A stretch of DNA of 64,000 nt from Nocardia sp. BSTN01 (GTDB lineage Bacteria; Actinomycetota; Actinomycetes; Mycobacteriales; Mycobacteriaceae): assembly GCF_015354405.1 (NCBI RefSeq), contig NZ_JADKYP010000006.1, positions 173,853 through 237,852 of the forward strand, given 5' to 3'. A program made the translations under genes and the position numbers. The number at the start of each line of letters is the position of its first letter. The stretch's first letter is position 1. The notes below the pieces were generated by a model. It had not been told where the DNA came from and made no database searches. It saw only the letters and a program-made list of their open reading frames with translations. Below, in pieces: positions 43,031-52,097 of this stretch.

Positions 43031-43926
43031 GCGAGCAACCCCCGCCGCCGCCAGAGTAGCTTGCCGATCGGGCCGAGCAGCCCGTTCTCGTCCAGGAACG
43101 CACCCAGGTCGGCGCCCCCGGCCGCGAGCATGCGGTGCGCGTGCGGATTGGCCAGCGCCGCGCGCACGGCCGCGCGCCCGTCCAATCCGGCGCGAATGTA
43201 CATGTGCCGGTTGGTGATCAGCCGGACGAACAGCGGAGCGGCCACCGCGACACACGTCCGCACGTAGGCGCGTTCCGCGCGCGACATCGCCGGTACGCGC
43301 CGGGCGAGGGCGTCGCGGGCGAAGCCGATGTGGCGCGCCTCCTCGGTGACGTGCACGCGGAACGTGCGCGCCACCACCGGCTGCAACTGCGGATCGTCGA
43401 TCGTGCGGCGTTGCAGCGCGTCGAAGATCTCCTCGCCCACCAGCGCTCCCACCCACACCATCGGTCCGTGCAGAAGCAGTTGCAACGACGAGATCGCCAG
43501 CCGGGCAGGGGCTTTGGGCCAGTAGGGCCGGGCGTCGATGCGGTCGATCAGTTTGCCGAACATGGTCATGTGGCGGCATTCGTCGCCCATTTCGGTCAGC
43601 GTGTAGTGCGAGCGGTGCGAGGTGGGATCGCCGTTCATCAACTCCCGCAACAACAGCCGGTTCAGGATGTTCTCGAACCAGATGCCCACCGACAGGATGT
43701 TCGCGAGTTCCTGCCGCGACAGCTCGCGCCGCTGCTCGGGTGACATCGCGTTCCACAGGTCGGTGCCGTAGAGGGAGACCACCTCCGGTGGCAGGAAGAA
43801 TTTGTCCGGATCCAGCGGGGCGTCCCAGTCCAGATCGACGACCGGGTCGTAGGACTTGCGGACCGAACCGAGCAGCAGGCGCTGCGCGAAGGTATCCCGC
43901 GGGAGCAGGGTGGCGTCGTTGCCCAT
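43027..43926 (-). CDS. AurF-like diiron oxygenase
   Basis: A 299-residue ferritin-like protein of the p-aminobenzoate N-oxygenase AurF family. Probable metal ligands are in SRQELANILSVGIWFENIL, LTEMGDECRHMTMF, VGEEIFDALQ and VTEEARHIGFARD (ExxxH-type motifs). AurF oxidises arylamines to nitro compounds; mycobacterial relatives may be lipid desaturases or hydroxylases, so the substrate is open. ATG has GGAG at 7 nt. First gene of a pair with the DUF4873 gene, divergent from a TetR regulator. Confidence 0.85.
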   Translation of the reverse strand: MGNDATLLPRDTFAQRLLLGSVRKSYDPVVDLDWDAPLDPDKFFLPPEVVSLYGTDLWNAMSPEQRRELSRQELANILSVGIWFENILNRLLLRELMNGDPTSHRSHYTLTEMGDECRHMTMFGKLIDRIDARPYWPKAPARLAISSLQLLLHGPMVWVGALVGEEIFDALQRRTIDDPQLQPVVARTFRVHVTEEARHIGFARDALARRVPAMSRAERAYVRTCVAVAAPLFVRLITNRHMYIRAGLDGRAAVRAALANPHAHRMLAAGGADLGAFLDENGLLGPIGKLLWRRRGLLA

Positions 43927-43991
43927 GACTGCGCTCCAAACGAATCGAATTACCGAGACAGGCTGTAACATCAAGGTTAGTGAGACGAGGT

Positions 43992-44018
43992 GTATCGGTC
44001 AATACCGCATGAGTATTG
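43992..44018. promoter_or_regulatory. overlapping inverted repeats, candidate TetR operator
   Basis: CAATAC-cgcatga-GTATTG (44000-44018) has perfect 6-bp arms; an extra GTAT half-site at 43992 pairs with ATAC at 44002, giving three regularly spaced half-sites between the diiron oxygenase and TetR starts. Confidence 0.5.
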
Positions 44019-44025
44019 TTGACAT

Positions 44026-44781
44026 GTGAGTGAAACCGGTGGACAACGGCCCCCGCGGCGTGCGGAACGGTCCGTGGCGGCCGGTGTGGACGGTCGCAGT
44101 ACCCGCTGGAACGGGCACAAACAGCGGCGGCGTGCCGAGGTGATCGAGGCCGCGGTCGCGGTGATCGAGGAGAACGGCGCCGAGGTGTCGGTCCAGCAGA
44201 TCGCCGACCGGCTGGGCCTGCCGCGTCCGGTGGTGTACCGCCATTTCGACGGGCGGACCGATCTGGACGAGCAGATTCGCGGCCGCATCCTGGAATCGCT
44301 GCTGACTCAACTACTTCCGACGCTCCGGGCGGACGGAACCGTCAAGGACGCGGTGCGCGGAGCGGTCGGCACCTATGTCGGCTGGGTGGACTCGCATCCG
44401 CAGCTGCACCGATTCCTGGCGGCGAGTGCCCCGCAAGGGGATTCGTCGCTCGCGCTGGCCGGGGCACGCGACCGCATCGGCGCCCGGCTCGCGGATCTGT
44501 TCGCCACCGCCGCCGCACGCGTCGGCATCGACCCGGTGCGGGCCCGGCCGATGGCCTTCGGGATCGTCGGATTCGTCGACGGGGTGGTCAACAGCTGGCG
44601 CGCCGACACCGCCTCGGCGCTGGGGTCGGAGCAGATCGAGGCGATCGTGACCGAATCGGTGCTCGGGCTGCTGGAGAGCAATGCACGCAGTCTGGGGGTT
44701 CCGCTGGACCGCGACGCCACCGTCGCCGACCTGGTCGCACGGTCCGAGGCGGCGGCCCCGGACCCACTGGCCGTCAACTGA
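44026..44781 (+). CDS. TetR-family regulator
   Basis: A 251-residue regulator. A basic N-terminal extension of about 30 residues precedes the HTH (AEVIEAAVAVIEENGAEVSVQQIADRLGLPRPVVYRHFDGRTDLDEQ). The C-terminal domain is helical and large for the family. GTG 44026 lies 7 bp beyond a palindrome that it probably binds. It is divergent from the AurF-like/DUF4873 pair, the likely target. Confidence 0.87.
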   Translation: MSETGGQRPPRRAERSVAAGVDGRSTRWNGHKQRRRAEVIEAAVAVIEENGAEVSVQQIADRLGLPRPVVYRHFDGRTDLDEQIRGRILESLLTQLLPTLRADGTVKDAVRGAVGTYVGWVDSHPQLHRFLAASAPQGDSSLALAGARDRIGARLADLFATAAARVGIDPVRARPMAFGIVGFVDGVVNSWRADTASALGSEQIEAIVTESVLGLLESNARSLGVPLDRDATVADLVARSEAAAPDPLAVN

Positions 44782-44851
44782 ATTCGCGACGCCGCACGGC
44801 GCGGTGACGGGCCACCGCACCCGGGCGGCCCCGGGGATCGTGCGCGTCGCC

Positions 44852-44857
44852 TAGGCT
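44852..44857 (+). promoter_or_regulatory. -10 element of dop, leaderless
   Basis: TAGGCT is 6 nt before ATG 44864. Confidence 0.45.
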
Positions 44858-44863
44858 CGACCC

Positions 44864-46363
44864 ATGCAGCGCATCATCGGAATCGAGGTCGAGTACGGCA
44901 TCTCGACACCGACGGAACCTTCGGCGAACCCGATTCTCACGTCCACCCAGGCGGTGCTGGCCTACGCGGCGGCCGAGGGCGTACCCCGGGCCAAGCGCAC
45001 GCGCTGGGACTACGAGGTGGAGTCGCCGCTGCGCGATGCCCGCGGCTTCGACCTGGGCCGGCTCAACGGGCCGGCGCCGGTGATCGACGCCGACGAGGTC
45101 GGCGCGGCGAACATGATCCTCACCAACGGCGCCCGCCTCTACGTCGACCACGCGCACCCCGAATATTCGGCTCCCGAGGTCGTGGACCCGCTGGACGCGG
45201 TGATCTGGGACAAGGCGGGTGAGCGGGTCATGGAGGCCGCCGCCCGCTATGCCTCCAGTGTGCCGGGTGCGCCGCGTATGCAGCTCTACAAGAACAACGT
45301 CGACGGCAAGGGTGCCTCCTACGGCACCCATGAGAACTATCTGATGAACCGCGATACGCCGTTCAACCAGATCATCGTCGGCCTGACGCCGTTCTTCGTC
45401 TCCCGCCAGGTCGTCACCGGGTCGGGGCGGGTCGGCATCGGGCAGTCCGGCGACCACGCGGGTTTCCAGCTGTCGCAGCGCTCGGATTACATCGAGGTCG
45501 AGGTGGGCCTGGAGACCACCCTCAAGCGCGGCATCATCAACACCCGCGACGAACCGCACGCCGACGCGGACAAGTACCGGCGGCTGCACGTGATCATCGG
45601 CGACGCCAACCTGGCGGAATGGTCGACCTACCTCAAGGTCGGCACTACCGCGCTGGTGCTGGATCTGATCGAGGCCGGCGAGGACCTGTCGGACCTGCAG
45701 CTGGCGCGTCCGGTCACCGCCGTGCACACCATCAGCCACGATCCCAGCCTGCGCGCCACCGTCGCGCTGGTCGACGGCCGCGAATTGACCGGCCTTGCGC
45801 TGCAACGGATCTACCTCGACCGGGTGGAGAAGTTCCACGACCGCGAGGGCACCGACGACGCCCGCGTGACCGATGTGCTGGAGAAGTGGGCGCATGTGCT
45901 CGACCTGCTCGAACGCGACCCCATGGACTGCGCGCACCTGCTCGACTGGCCGGCCAAACTGCGCCTGCTCGAGGGTATGCGCAGCCGCGAGGGCCTGGGC
46001 TGGGCGGCGCCGAAACTGCATCTGATGGATCTGCAGTACTCCGACGTGCGCCTGGACAAGGGGCTCTACAACCGCCTGGTGGCCCGCGGTTCGATGGAGC
46101 GCCTGGTCTCCGAACAGCAGGTCACCGACGCGATGACCAACCCGCCGACCGACACCCGCGCCTACTTCCGGGGCGAATGCCTGCGCCGCTTCGGCGCCGA
46201 TATCGCGGCGGCGAGCTGGGATTCGGTGATCTTCGATCTCGGCGGTGACTCGCTGGTCCGCATTCCCACCCTGGAGCCGCGCCGTGGGACGAAATCCCAC
46301 GTCGGCAAGTTGCTCGAGGGCGCGGGTACGGCCGCCGAACTGGTCAAGCAGCTCACCTCCTGA
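44864..46363 (+). CDS. dop: depupylase / Pup deamidase Dop
   Basis: A 499-residue carboxylate-amine-ligase-fold enzyme that deamidates the C-terminal Gln of Pup to Glu and removes Pup from substrates. The nucleotide-site IGIEVEYG (Glu8, Glu10), the catalytic Asp95 in [15 protein letters not shown], and the Dop-specific loop (about residues 38-80, absent from PafA) identify it as Dop rather than the ligase. HPEYSAPEV and [19 protein letters not shown] are conserved in both paralogues. It has its own leaderless promoter; pup follows after 182 bp. Confidence 0.97.
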   Translation: MQRIIGIEVEYGISTPTEPSANPILTSTQAVLAYAAAEGVPRAKRTRWDYEVESPLRDARGFDLGRLNGPAPVIDADEVGAANMILTNGARLYVDHAHPEYSAPEVVDPLDAVIWDKAGERVMEAAARYASSVPGAPRMQLYKNNVDGKGASYGTHENYLMNRDTPFNQIIVGLTPFFVSRQVVTGSGRVGIGQSGDHAGFQLSQRSDYIEVEVGLETTLKRGIINTRDEPHADADKYRRLHVIIGDANLAEWSTYLKVGTTALVLDLIEAGEDLSDLQLARPVTAVHTISHDPSLRATVALVDGRELTGLALQRIYLDRVEKFHDREGTDDARVTDVLEKWAHVLDLLERDPMDCAHLLDWPAKLRLLEGMRSREGLGWAAPKLHLMDLQYSDVRLDKGLYNRLVARGSMERLVSEQQVTDAMTNPPTDTRAYFRGECLRRFGADIAAASWDSVIFDLGGDSLVRIPTLEPRRGTKSHVGKLLEGAGTAAELVKQLTS

Positions 46364-46458
46364 GCGGGTGGCCGGGCCGCCGGCGGCGCGCTCGTGCCGG
46401 GGTGGCCCGGCGTGCTGTGACGTTGCGGCGGGGGCACATTGCGAGGTAATCCGGCATG

Positions 46459-46481
46459 TTGTCACCGTCGCTGGGTAGTGT
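46459..46481 (+). promoter_or_regulatory. RecA-NDp-like (PafBC-type) promoter upstream of pup
   Basis: TTGTCACCG, then exactly 8 nt, then TAGTGT. The mycobacterial PafBC-dependent promoter is TTGTCRGTG-N8-TANNNT, so spacing and hexamer are exact and 7 of 9 upstream bases match. Transcription would start near 46488, 58 nt before pup. Confidence 0.5.
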
Positions 46482-46488
46482 TGAGGGA

Positions 46489-46514
46489 CGAGCATCGGAG
46501 GTTTCCGATGCTCG
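46489..46514 (+). promoter_or_regulatory. 11-bp hairpin in the pup 5' leader
   Basis: CGAGCATCGGA / TCCGATGCTCG with a GGTT tetraloop, perfect. It begins at the predicted transcript start and ends about 16 nt before the ribosome site of pup. It could stabilise the mRNA, or be the dop terminator if transcription starts later. Confidence 0.55.
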
Positions 46515-46545
46515 CCGATGATCAGTACAGAGGAGGTCGGCTGCT

Positions 46546-46740
46546 ATGGCACAAGAGCAGACCAAGCGCGCCGGTGGTGGCGACGAGGACGACGACGCGG
46601 CCGGTGTCGAGGCCGCGGGACAGGAGCGCCGCGAAAAGCTGGCCGAGGAGACCGACGACCTGCTCGACGAGATCGATGACGTGCTCGAGGAGAACGCGGA
46701 GGACTTCGTGCGTGCCTACGTCCAGAAAGGCGGCCAGTGA
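46546..46740 (+). CDS. pup: prokaryotic ubiquitin-like protein Pup
   Basis: A 64-residue, acidic, largely disordered tag. The central helix ([22 protein letters not shown]) binds the Mpa coiled coil, and the C-terminal YVQKGGQ ends in Gln, so Dop must deamidate it before PafA can ligate it to lysines. ATG is preceded by GAGGAGG. GTGA overlap with prcB couples translation to the core protease. Confidence 0.98.
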   Translation: MAQEQTKRAGGGDEDDDAAGVEAAGQERREKLAEETDDLLDEIDDVLEENAEDFVRAYVQKGGQ

Positions 46741-47585
46741 CAAAAGGTGACCCCTTGCGGCTCCACATGGGGTACGCCCTCTCGTCATTCTCCGAATATC
46801 TGCGGGAAAACGCGCCGGAACTGTTGCCGGGCAACGGTTTCGGGCGCGCCGCCGGCGGTAACGGCTCGGCCGGGGATCTGGCGCCGCACGGCACCACGAT
46901 CGTCGCGGTGACCTACCGCGGCGGTGTGCTGATCGCCGGTGACCGCCGGGCCACTCAGGGCAACCTGCTGGCCAGCCGCGATATGGAGAAGGTGTACATC
47001 ACCGACACCTTCTCCGCGGCCGGTATCGCCGGCACCGCGGGCGTGGCGGTCGAGATGATCCGCCTGTTCGCGGTGGAGCTGGAGTACTACGAGAAGATCG
47101 AGGGCGTGCCGCTGACCTTCGACGGCAAGGCCAACAAGCTGTCGAAGATGGTCCGCGACAATCTGCCCGCGGCACTGCAGGGTTTGGCGGTGGTGCCGAT
47201 CCTGGTCGGTTACGACCTCGAGGCCACCGATCCGGAGCGGGCCGGCCGCATCGTGTCCTACGACGTGGTCGGCGGCCGCAGTGAAGAGCGCTTCGGCTAC
47301 ACCGCCACCGGTTCGGGCTCGATGTTCGCCAAGTCGTCGTTGAAGAAGACCTACAGCCGCGATATGGACGAGGACCGCGCACTGCGCATCGCCGTCGAAT
47401 CGCTGCTGGACGCCTCGGACGACGACACCGCCACCGGCGGCCCGGATCTGCAGCGCGGTATCTTCCCGACGGCGATCGTCATCAATGCCGAAGGGGCGCT
47501 GGAGGTTTCGGACGAGCGGCTCGAGCAGATCGCGCGCTCGATCGTCGACGAGCGGGTGGCCGAAGAAGGGAGTGCGCGTCCATGA
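46737..47585 (+). CDS. prcB: 20S proteasome beta subunit
   Basis: A 282-residue N-terminal-nucleophile protease subunit. A 52-residue propeptide is cut between Gly52 and Thr53 ([10 protein letters not shown]), exposing catalytic Thr53; Asp (AGDRRAT) and Lys (MEKVY) complete the active site. GTG start overlaps the pup stop and its stop overlaps prcA. Confidence 0.97.
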   Translation: MTKGDPLRLHMGYALSSFSEYLRENAPELLPGNGFGRAAGGNGSAGDLAPHGTTIVAVTYRGGVLIAGDRRATQGNLLASRDMEKVYITDTFSAAGIAGTAGVAVEMIRLFAVELEYYEKIEGVPLTFDGKANKLSKMVRDNLPAALQGLAVVPILVGYDLEATDPERAGRIVSYDVVGGRSEERFGYTATGSGSMFAKSSLKKTYSRDMDEDRALRIAVESLLDASDDDTATGGPDLQRGIFPTAIVINAEGALEVSDERLEQIARSIVDERVAEEGSARP

Positions 47586-48364
47586 CACTGCCGTACTACG
47601 CGTCGGCCGAACAGATCATGCGCGACAAGACCGAACTTGCGCGCAAAGGCATCGCCCGGGGACGCAGTGTCGTGGTGCTGGTGTACGACAAGGGTGTGCT
47701 GTTCGTCGCCGAGAATCCCTCGGCGACGCTGCACAAGGTGAGCGAGCTCTACGACCGCATCGGATTCGCCGCGGTCGGCAAGTACAACGAGTTCGAAAGT
47801 CTGCGTCGTGGTGGAATCCTGCAGGCCGACCTGCGTGGATACCAGTACGACCGGCGCGACGTGACCGGGCGGGCGCTGGCGAACATGTACGCCTCCACCC
47901 TGGGCACGATCTTCACCGACCAGCTCAAGCCCTACGAGGTCGAGATCTGCATCGGTGAGGTCGGCTATCCGGAGCAGGAGTCGAATTCGGTCCTGTACCG
48001 GATCAACTTCGACGGCTCCATCGTCGACGAGCGCGACTTCGTGGTGATGGGCGGCAATACCGACCCGATCAGCACCGCGCTCAAGGACACCTTCCAGCCG
48101 GGCCTGGAGTTGCGGGCCGCGATCCGCACCGCCGTGGACGCCCTGCAGAAGGGTTCGCCCGACAACAGCGACAAGGACAAGCGCGGTATCGCGGTGTCCT
48201 CGCTGGAGGTGGCGACGCTGGAGCAGGCCCGCCCGCGCCGGGCTTTCCGCCGCATTCCGCACGCCTCGCTGGAGACGCTGCTCTCCGCCGACGGCGCGGC
48301 GAGTGCGGGGGAGGAGAACGCCGAGCCGGAGACTCCCTCCGCCGGAGATCCCTCCAACCCGTAA
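47582..48364 (+). CDS. prcA: 20S proteasome alpha subunit
   Basis: A 260-residue alpha subunit forming the outer rings and gate. The N-terminus ([27 protein letters not shown]) is the gating segment plus H0 helix; Lys in [14 protein letters not shown] is conserved for docking of the Mpa QYL tail. The last 35 residues are Glu/Pro/Ala-rich and disordered. Followed by a strong hairpin. Confidence 0.97.
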   Translation: MTLPYYASAEQIMRDKTELARKGIARGRSVVVLVYDKGVLFVAENPSATLHKVSELYDRIGFAAVGKYNEFESLRRGGILQADLRGYQYDRRDVTGRALANMYASTLGTIFTDQLKPYEVEICIGEVGYPEQESNSVLYRINFDGSIVDERDFVVMGGNTDPISTALKDTFQPGLELRAAIRTAVDALQKGSPDNSDKDKRGIAVSSLEVATLEQARPRRAFRRIPHASLETLLSADGAASAGEENAEPETPSAGDPSNP

Positions 48365-48386
48365 CCGCTGGTAGCGGGCTCGAATC

Positions 48387-48433
48387 AGCCGCCCGGCCCC
48401 ATCCTGTGATCGTGAGGATGGGGCCGGGCGGCT
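48387..48433 (+). terminator. 19-bp hairpin after pup-prcB-prcA
   Basis: Perfect arms AGCCGCCCGGCCCCATCCT and its complement, with a 9-nt loop; the longest perfect stem found in the window. No U-tract, as is usual in this group. It separates the core protease operon from pafA. Confidence 0.8.
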
Positions 48434-48564
48434 GTCGTCTGCGGGGAGTACCCGCACCACGAACCCGGTGCTGCCGGCGGCGTCGCGGCCGGTAGAGCCC
48501 ATATTGTTGTGAACCCGTATGCAACCGCTTGCTCGCACAGCCACTTTCGCCGTTCGCTTTGCCG

Positions 48565-48570
48565 TAATGT
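48565..48570 (+). promoter_or_regulatory. -10 element of pafA, leaderless
   Basis: TAATGT lies 7 nt before GTG 48578 and fixes the start at [12 protein letters not shown]. Confidence 0.5.
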
Positions 48571-48577
48571 CGATGGT

Positions 48578-49936
48578 GTGCAGCGACGAATTATGGGGAT
48601 CGAGACCGAGTTCGGGGTGACGTGCACGTTCCACGGTCACCGTCGGTTGAGTCCTGACGAGGTGGCCCGGTATCTGTTCCGCCGGGTGGTGTCCTGGGGC
48701 CGTAGTTCGAACGTATTTCTCCGCAACGGAGCGCGGCTCTATCTCGATGTCGGTTCCCATCCGGAGTATGCGACGGCCGAATGTGACTCGCTGGTTCAGC
48801 TGGTCACCCACGATCGCGCGGGTGAGCGGGTGCTCGAGGAGTTGCTGATCGATGCCGAGCAGCGCTTGGCCGAGGAGGGGATCGGCGGTGACATCTATCT
48901 GTTCAAGAACAACACCGATTCGGCGGGTAACTCCTACGGCTGCCACGAGAACTTCCTCGTGGTGCGGGCCGGCGAGTTCTCCCGGATCTCGGATGTGCTG
49001 TTGCCGTTCCTGGTGACCAGGCAGCTGATCTGCGGTGCCGGAAAGATCCTGCAGACGCCGAAGGCGGCCACGTTCTGCCTGTCACAGCGGGCCGAGCACA
49101 TCTGGGAAGGGGTGTCGTCGGCGACCACGCGGTCGCGGCCGATCATCAACACGCGCGACGAGCCGCATGCCGACGCGGAGAAGTACCGCCGCCTGCATGT
49201 GATCGTCGGCGACTCGAACATGGCCGAACCCACCACGATGCTGAAGGTGGGTACCGCGGCGCTGGTGCTGGAGATGATCGAGGCCGGGGTGTCGTTCCGC
49301 GATTTCGCGCTCGACAATCCGATCCGCGCGATCCGCGAGGTCAGCCACGACCTGACCGGCCGCCGACCGGTGCGGCTGGCGGGCGGCCGGCAGGCCAGCG
49401 CGCTCGACATCCAGCGCGAGTACTACGCCCGCGCGGTCGAGCATCTGCGTAATCGCGAGCGCGATCCGCAGGTGGACGCCGTGGTGGACCTGTGGGGTCG
49501 CACGCTCGACGCGGTCGAGGCGCAGGACTTCGCGAAGGTCGACACCGAGATCGACTGGGTGATCAAGCGCAAGCTGTTCCAGCGCTACCAGGATCGGTAC
49601 TCGATGGAGTTGTCGGATCCGAAGATCGCCCAGCTGGATCTGGCCTATCACGACATCAAGCGCGGCCGTGGAGTGTTCGATCTGCTGCAGCGCAAGGGTC
49701 TGGTCAAGCGGATCACCGAGGACGAGGCGGTCGATGCCGCGGTGACAACTCCGCCGCAGACGACACGGGCTAAACTGCGCGGTGATTTCATCACCGCGGC
49801 GCAGGAGGCGGGCCGCGATTTCACCGTCGACTGGGTGCACCTGAAGCTGAACGATCAGGCGCAGCGCACGGTCTTGTGCAAGGACCCGTTCCGGTCCGTG
49901 GACGAGCGCGTGGATCGGTTGATCGCCTCGATGTGA
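48578..49936 (+). CDS. pafA: Pup ligase PafA
   Basis: A 452-residue ligase that activates deamidated Pup with ATP and joins it to substrate lysines. The start [15 protein letters not shown] holds the nucleotide-site Glu; Asp57 in [17 protein letters not shown] is the catalytic base; [19 protein letters not shown] binds ATP/Mg. It lacks the extra loop seen in Dop. The C-terminal small domain runs from about residue 390. A hairpin separates it from pafB. Confidence 0.97.
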   Translation: MQRRIMGIETEFGVTCTFHGHRRLSPDEVARYLFRRVVSWGRSSNVFLRNGARLYLDVGSHPEYATAECDSLVQLVTHDRAGERVLEELLIDAEQRLAEEGIGGDIYLFKNNTDSAGNSYGCHENFLVVRAGEFSRISDVLLPFLVTRQLICGAGKILQTPKAATFCLSQRAEHIWEGVSSATTRSRPIINTRDEPHADAEKYRRLHVIVGDSNMAEPTTMLKVGTAALVLEMIEAGVSFRDFALDNPIRAIREVSHDLTGRRPVRLAGGRQASALDIQREYYARAVEHLRNRERDPQVDAVVDLWGRTLDAVEAQDFAKVDTEIDWVIKRKLFQRYQDRYSMELSDPKIAQLDLAYHDIKRGRGVFDLLQRKGLVKRITEDEAVDAAVTTPPQTTRAKLRGDFITAAQEAGRDFTVDWVHLKLNDQAQRTVLCKDPFRSVDERVDRLIASM

Positions 49937-49944
49937 GGGCCGAC

Positions 49945-49968
49945 GGCCCCGCGGCGGTTCGCGGGGCC
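49945..49968 (+). terminator. hairpin between pafA and pafB
   Basis: GGCCCCGCG / CGCGGGGCC, 9-bp perfect stem, 6-nt loop. With the separate pafB promoter it divides ligase and regulator transcription units. Confidence 0.65.
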
Positions 49969-50043
49969 GGTCGATCCGGCTGCCGGCGGCGATATCCCGG
50001 CGCGGATCGGTGCGGTGGTGCACCGTCGTTCCGGGAGTCCGAT

Positions 50044-50049
50044 TACTCT
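50044..50049 (+). promoter_or_regulatory. -10 element of pafB, leaderless
   Basis: TACTCT is 7 nt before GTG 50057. Confidence 0.45.
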
Positions 50050-50056
50050 GTGTCGG

Positions 50057-51052
50057 GTGGCGATTTCCAAGGTCGAGCGGCTGATGAATCTGGTGATCGC
50101 GCTGCTGTCGACCCGGCAGTTCCTGACCGCGGAGCGCATTCGCGACAGCGTTGCCGGCTACGAGGAGTCGGCCAGCGACGAGGCGTTCAGCCGGATGTTC
50201 GAGCGCGACAAGAACGAACTGCGGGATCTGGGGATCCCGCTCGAGGTCGGCCCGGTGGGCCGGTTCTCCGGGCAGGAGGGCTATCGCATCAATCGCGATG
50301 CCTACGAACTGCCCGATATCGATCTGACCAGCGCGGAAGCGGCGGCGGTCGCGGTGGCGGTGCAGTTGTGGGAGTCCCCGGAGCTGGCCAGCGCCGCGGA
50401 GAGTGCGGTGCTCAAGCTGCGGGCCGCCGGGGTGCATGTCGACGCGGACGCGGCCTCGGCGTCGGTGCCCGCGGTTCCGGCCCGCACCCGGGGCTCGGAG
50501 GCCGCGCTGGGCAAGCTGCTGGCGGCCATCGACGCGGGGCGGGCGGTGCGATTCGAACATCGCGTCACGCACAACGCGCCCTACGCCACACGCGATGTGG
50601 AGCCGTGGGGTGTGGTGACCCGGCACGGACGCTGGTATCTGGTGGGCCACGACCGCGACCGGGACGCCGTGCGGACCTTCCGGTTGTCGCGGATCGGGGC
50701 CGACGTCGAGGTGTACGGGCCCGAGAACGTGGTGCACAAACCGGCGGATGTGGATCTGCGTCAGATCGTGGCGCGGGTGACGGGTGCGGCGCCGGTGACC
50801 GGATCGGCGACGGTATGGGTGGCGCAGGAGCGCGGGCAGGAGATCCGCCGGCTGGGCGTGGTGATCGCCGAGGAGACGGTCGCCGGTCGCCCGGGTTCGG
50901 TGGTGGAGGTGCCGGTGCGGTCGCGGGACTGGCTGGCGCGGCTGATCACCGGTCTCGGCCCGGATGCGCTGGTGCTGGCCCCGGAGGATCTGCGGGCCGA
51001 TGTGATCGCGCGGTTGCGGTCGGTACTGGAACGGACGGAGGTGTCGGCATGA
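50057..51052 (+). CDS. pafB: WYL-domain transcriptional activator PafB
   Basis: A 331-residue regulator: N-terminal winged HTH (KVERLMNLVIALLSTRQFLTAERIRDSV), central WYL domain (about 145-215, RHGRWYLVGHDRDRDAVRTFRLSRI) and C-terminal WCX domain. With PafC it forms the PafBC heterodimer that activates the LexA/RecA-independent DNA-damage response in mycobacteria. GTG start fixed by the leaderless -10. Confidence 0.95.
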   Translation: MAISKVERLMNLVIALLSTRQFLTAERIRDSVAGYEESASDEAFSRMFERDKNELRDLGIPLEVGPVGRFSGQEGYRINRDAYELPDIDLTSAEAAAVAVAVQLWESPELASAAESAVLKLRAAGVHVDADAASASVPAVPARTRGSEAALGKLLAAIDAGRAVRFEHRVTHNAPYATRDVEPWGVVTRHGRWYLVGHDRDRDAVRTFRLSRIGADVEVYGPENVVHKPADVDLRQIVARVTGAAPVTGSATVWVAQERGQEIRRLGVVIAEETVAGRPGSVVEVPVRSRDWLARLITGLGPDALVLAPEDLRADVIARLRSVLERTEVSA

Positions 51053-51092
51053 GACGCGCGAGCGTCGCAACGGCCCGGGCGGGGGTGCGGCG

Positions 51093-52097
51093 ATGAGCAG
51101 CCGATTGTCGACGCGGCTGTCCCGGTTGCTGAATATGGTTCCGTACTTCCTCGCGAATCCGGGGATCAGCGCGCCCGAGGCGGCCGCGGAACTCGGGGTC
51201 AGCACCAAACAGCTGATGAGCGACCTGAATCAGCTCTGGATGTGCGGTCTGCCCGGTTACGGTCCAGGCGATCTGATCGACCTGTCGTTCTCCGAGGAGA
51301 GCATCGAGGTCACCTTCTCCGCCGGTATCGACCGTCCGCTGCGGCTGACCTCGATCGAGGCGACGGCGCTGCTGGTGGCCCTGCGCTCGATCGCGGATCT
51401 GCCAGGCATGGTCGATCCGACCGCCGCCCGGTCGGCGACCGCCAAGATCGAATCGGCCATCTCCGGTGAGGCCGGGCATCGCAGCGAACCCGACACCGCG
51501 GAGCCGGTCGAGGCGCCGGCGGTGACCACGGTGCGTTCCGCACTGGCCGACGGGCGTGCGCTGCGGCTGGTGTACTACTCGGCGAGCCGGGATGTGGTGT
51601 CCGAGCGTGTCGTCGATCCGATCCGAATCGTGCTGGTGGACAACAACTCCTATCTGCAGGCGTGGTGCCGGCAGGCGGAGGGGGTGCGGCTGTTCCGGTT
51701 CGACCGGATCGAGGAGGCCACCGAACTCGACGAGCCGGCGAACCCGCCCCGCCACGCCACCGAGGAGTCCGCGGGGCTCGACCTGTTCTCCGACGATCCG
51801 GCGGTTGCCTTGGCGCGCTTGCGCATTCGTGGCGACTACGGGTGGGTGCTGGATCAGTATCCGATGCATCCGGTGGTGGTCCATCCCGACGGCAGCGTCG
51901 AGGCGACGATGCGGTTCGCCACGCTGGGCTGGATCGCGCGACTGCTGCTCGGCTTCGGTTCCGGTGTCACCGTGCTGGGGCCGCCGGAGCTGGTGAGCGC
52001 GGTGCGGGAACGGTCGGCCGCGGCACTGGCCGCCTACGACGAGGTCGGCGACCTCGGTTACGACCGGAACATGGTCGAGGAGGTCGGGCCCGCGTGA
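51093..52097 (+). CDS. pafC: WYL-domain transcriptional activator PafC
   Basis: A 334-residue partner of PafB: HTH (SRLSTRLSRLLNMVPYFLANPGISAPEAAAELGVSTKQL), WYL domain around NNSYLQAWCRQAEGVRLFRFDRIEEA and C-terminal WCX (DYGWVLDQYPMHPVVVHPDGS). It starts 40 nt after pafB. Its stop overlaps the GTG of the reductase gene (GTGA), tying that gene to the regulator operon. Confidence 0.95.
   Translation: MSSRLSTRLSRLLNMVPYFLANPGISAPEAAAELGVSTKQLMSDLNQLWMCGLPGYGPGDLIDLSFSEESIEVTFSAGIDRPLRLTSIEATALLVALRSIADLPGMVDPTAARSATAKIESAISGEAGHRSEPDTAEPVEAPAVTTVRSALADGRALRLVYYSASRDVVSERVVDPIRIVLVDNNSYLQAWCRQAEGVRLFRFDRIEEATELDEPANPPRHATEESAGLDLFSDDPAVALARLRIRGDYGWVLDQYPMHPVVVHPDGSVEATMRFATLGWIARLLLGFGSGVTVLGPPELVSAVRERSAAALAAYDEVGDLGYDRNMVEEVGPA

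Noticed and set aside
44774-46495. 573-codon minus-strand frame
   Set aside because: Antisense to dop; no recognisable domain and His/Arg/Gly-biased composition.
49082-51208. 708-codon minus-strand frame
   Set aside because: Antisense to pafA and pafB, both certain genes.
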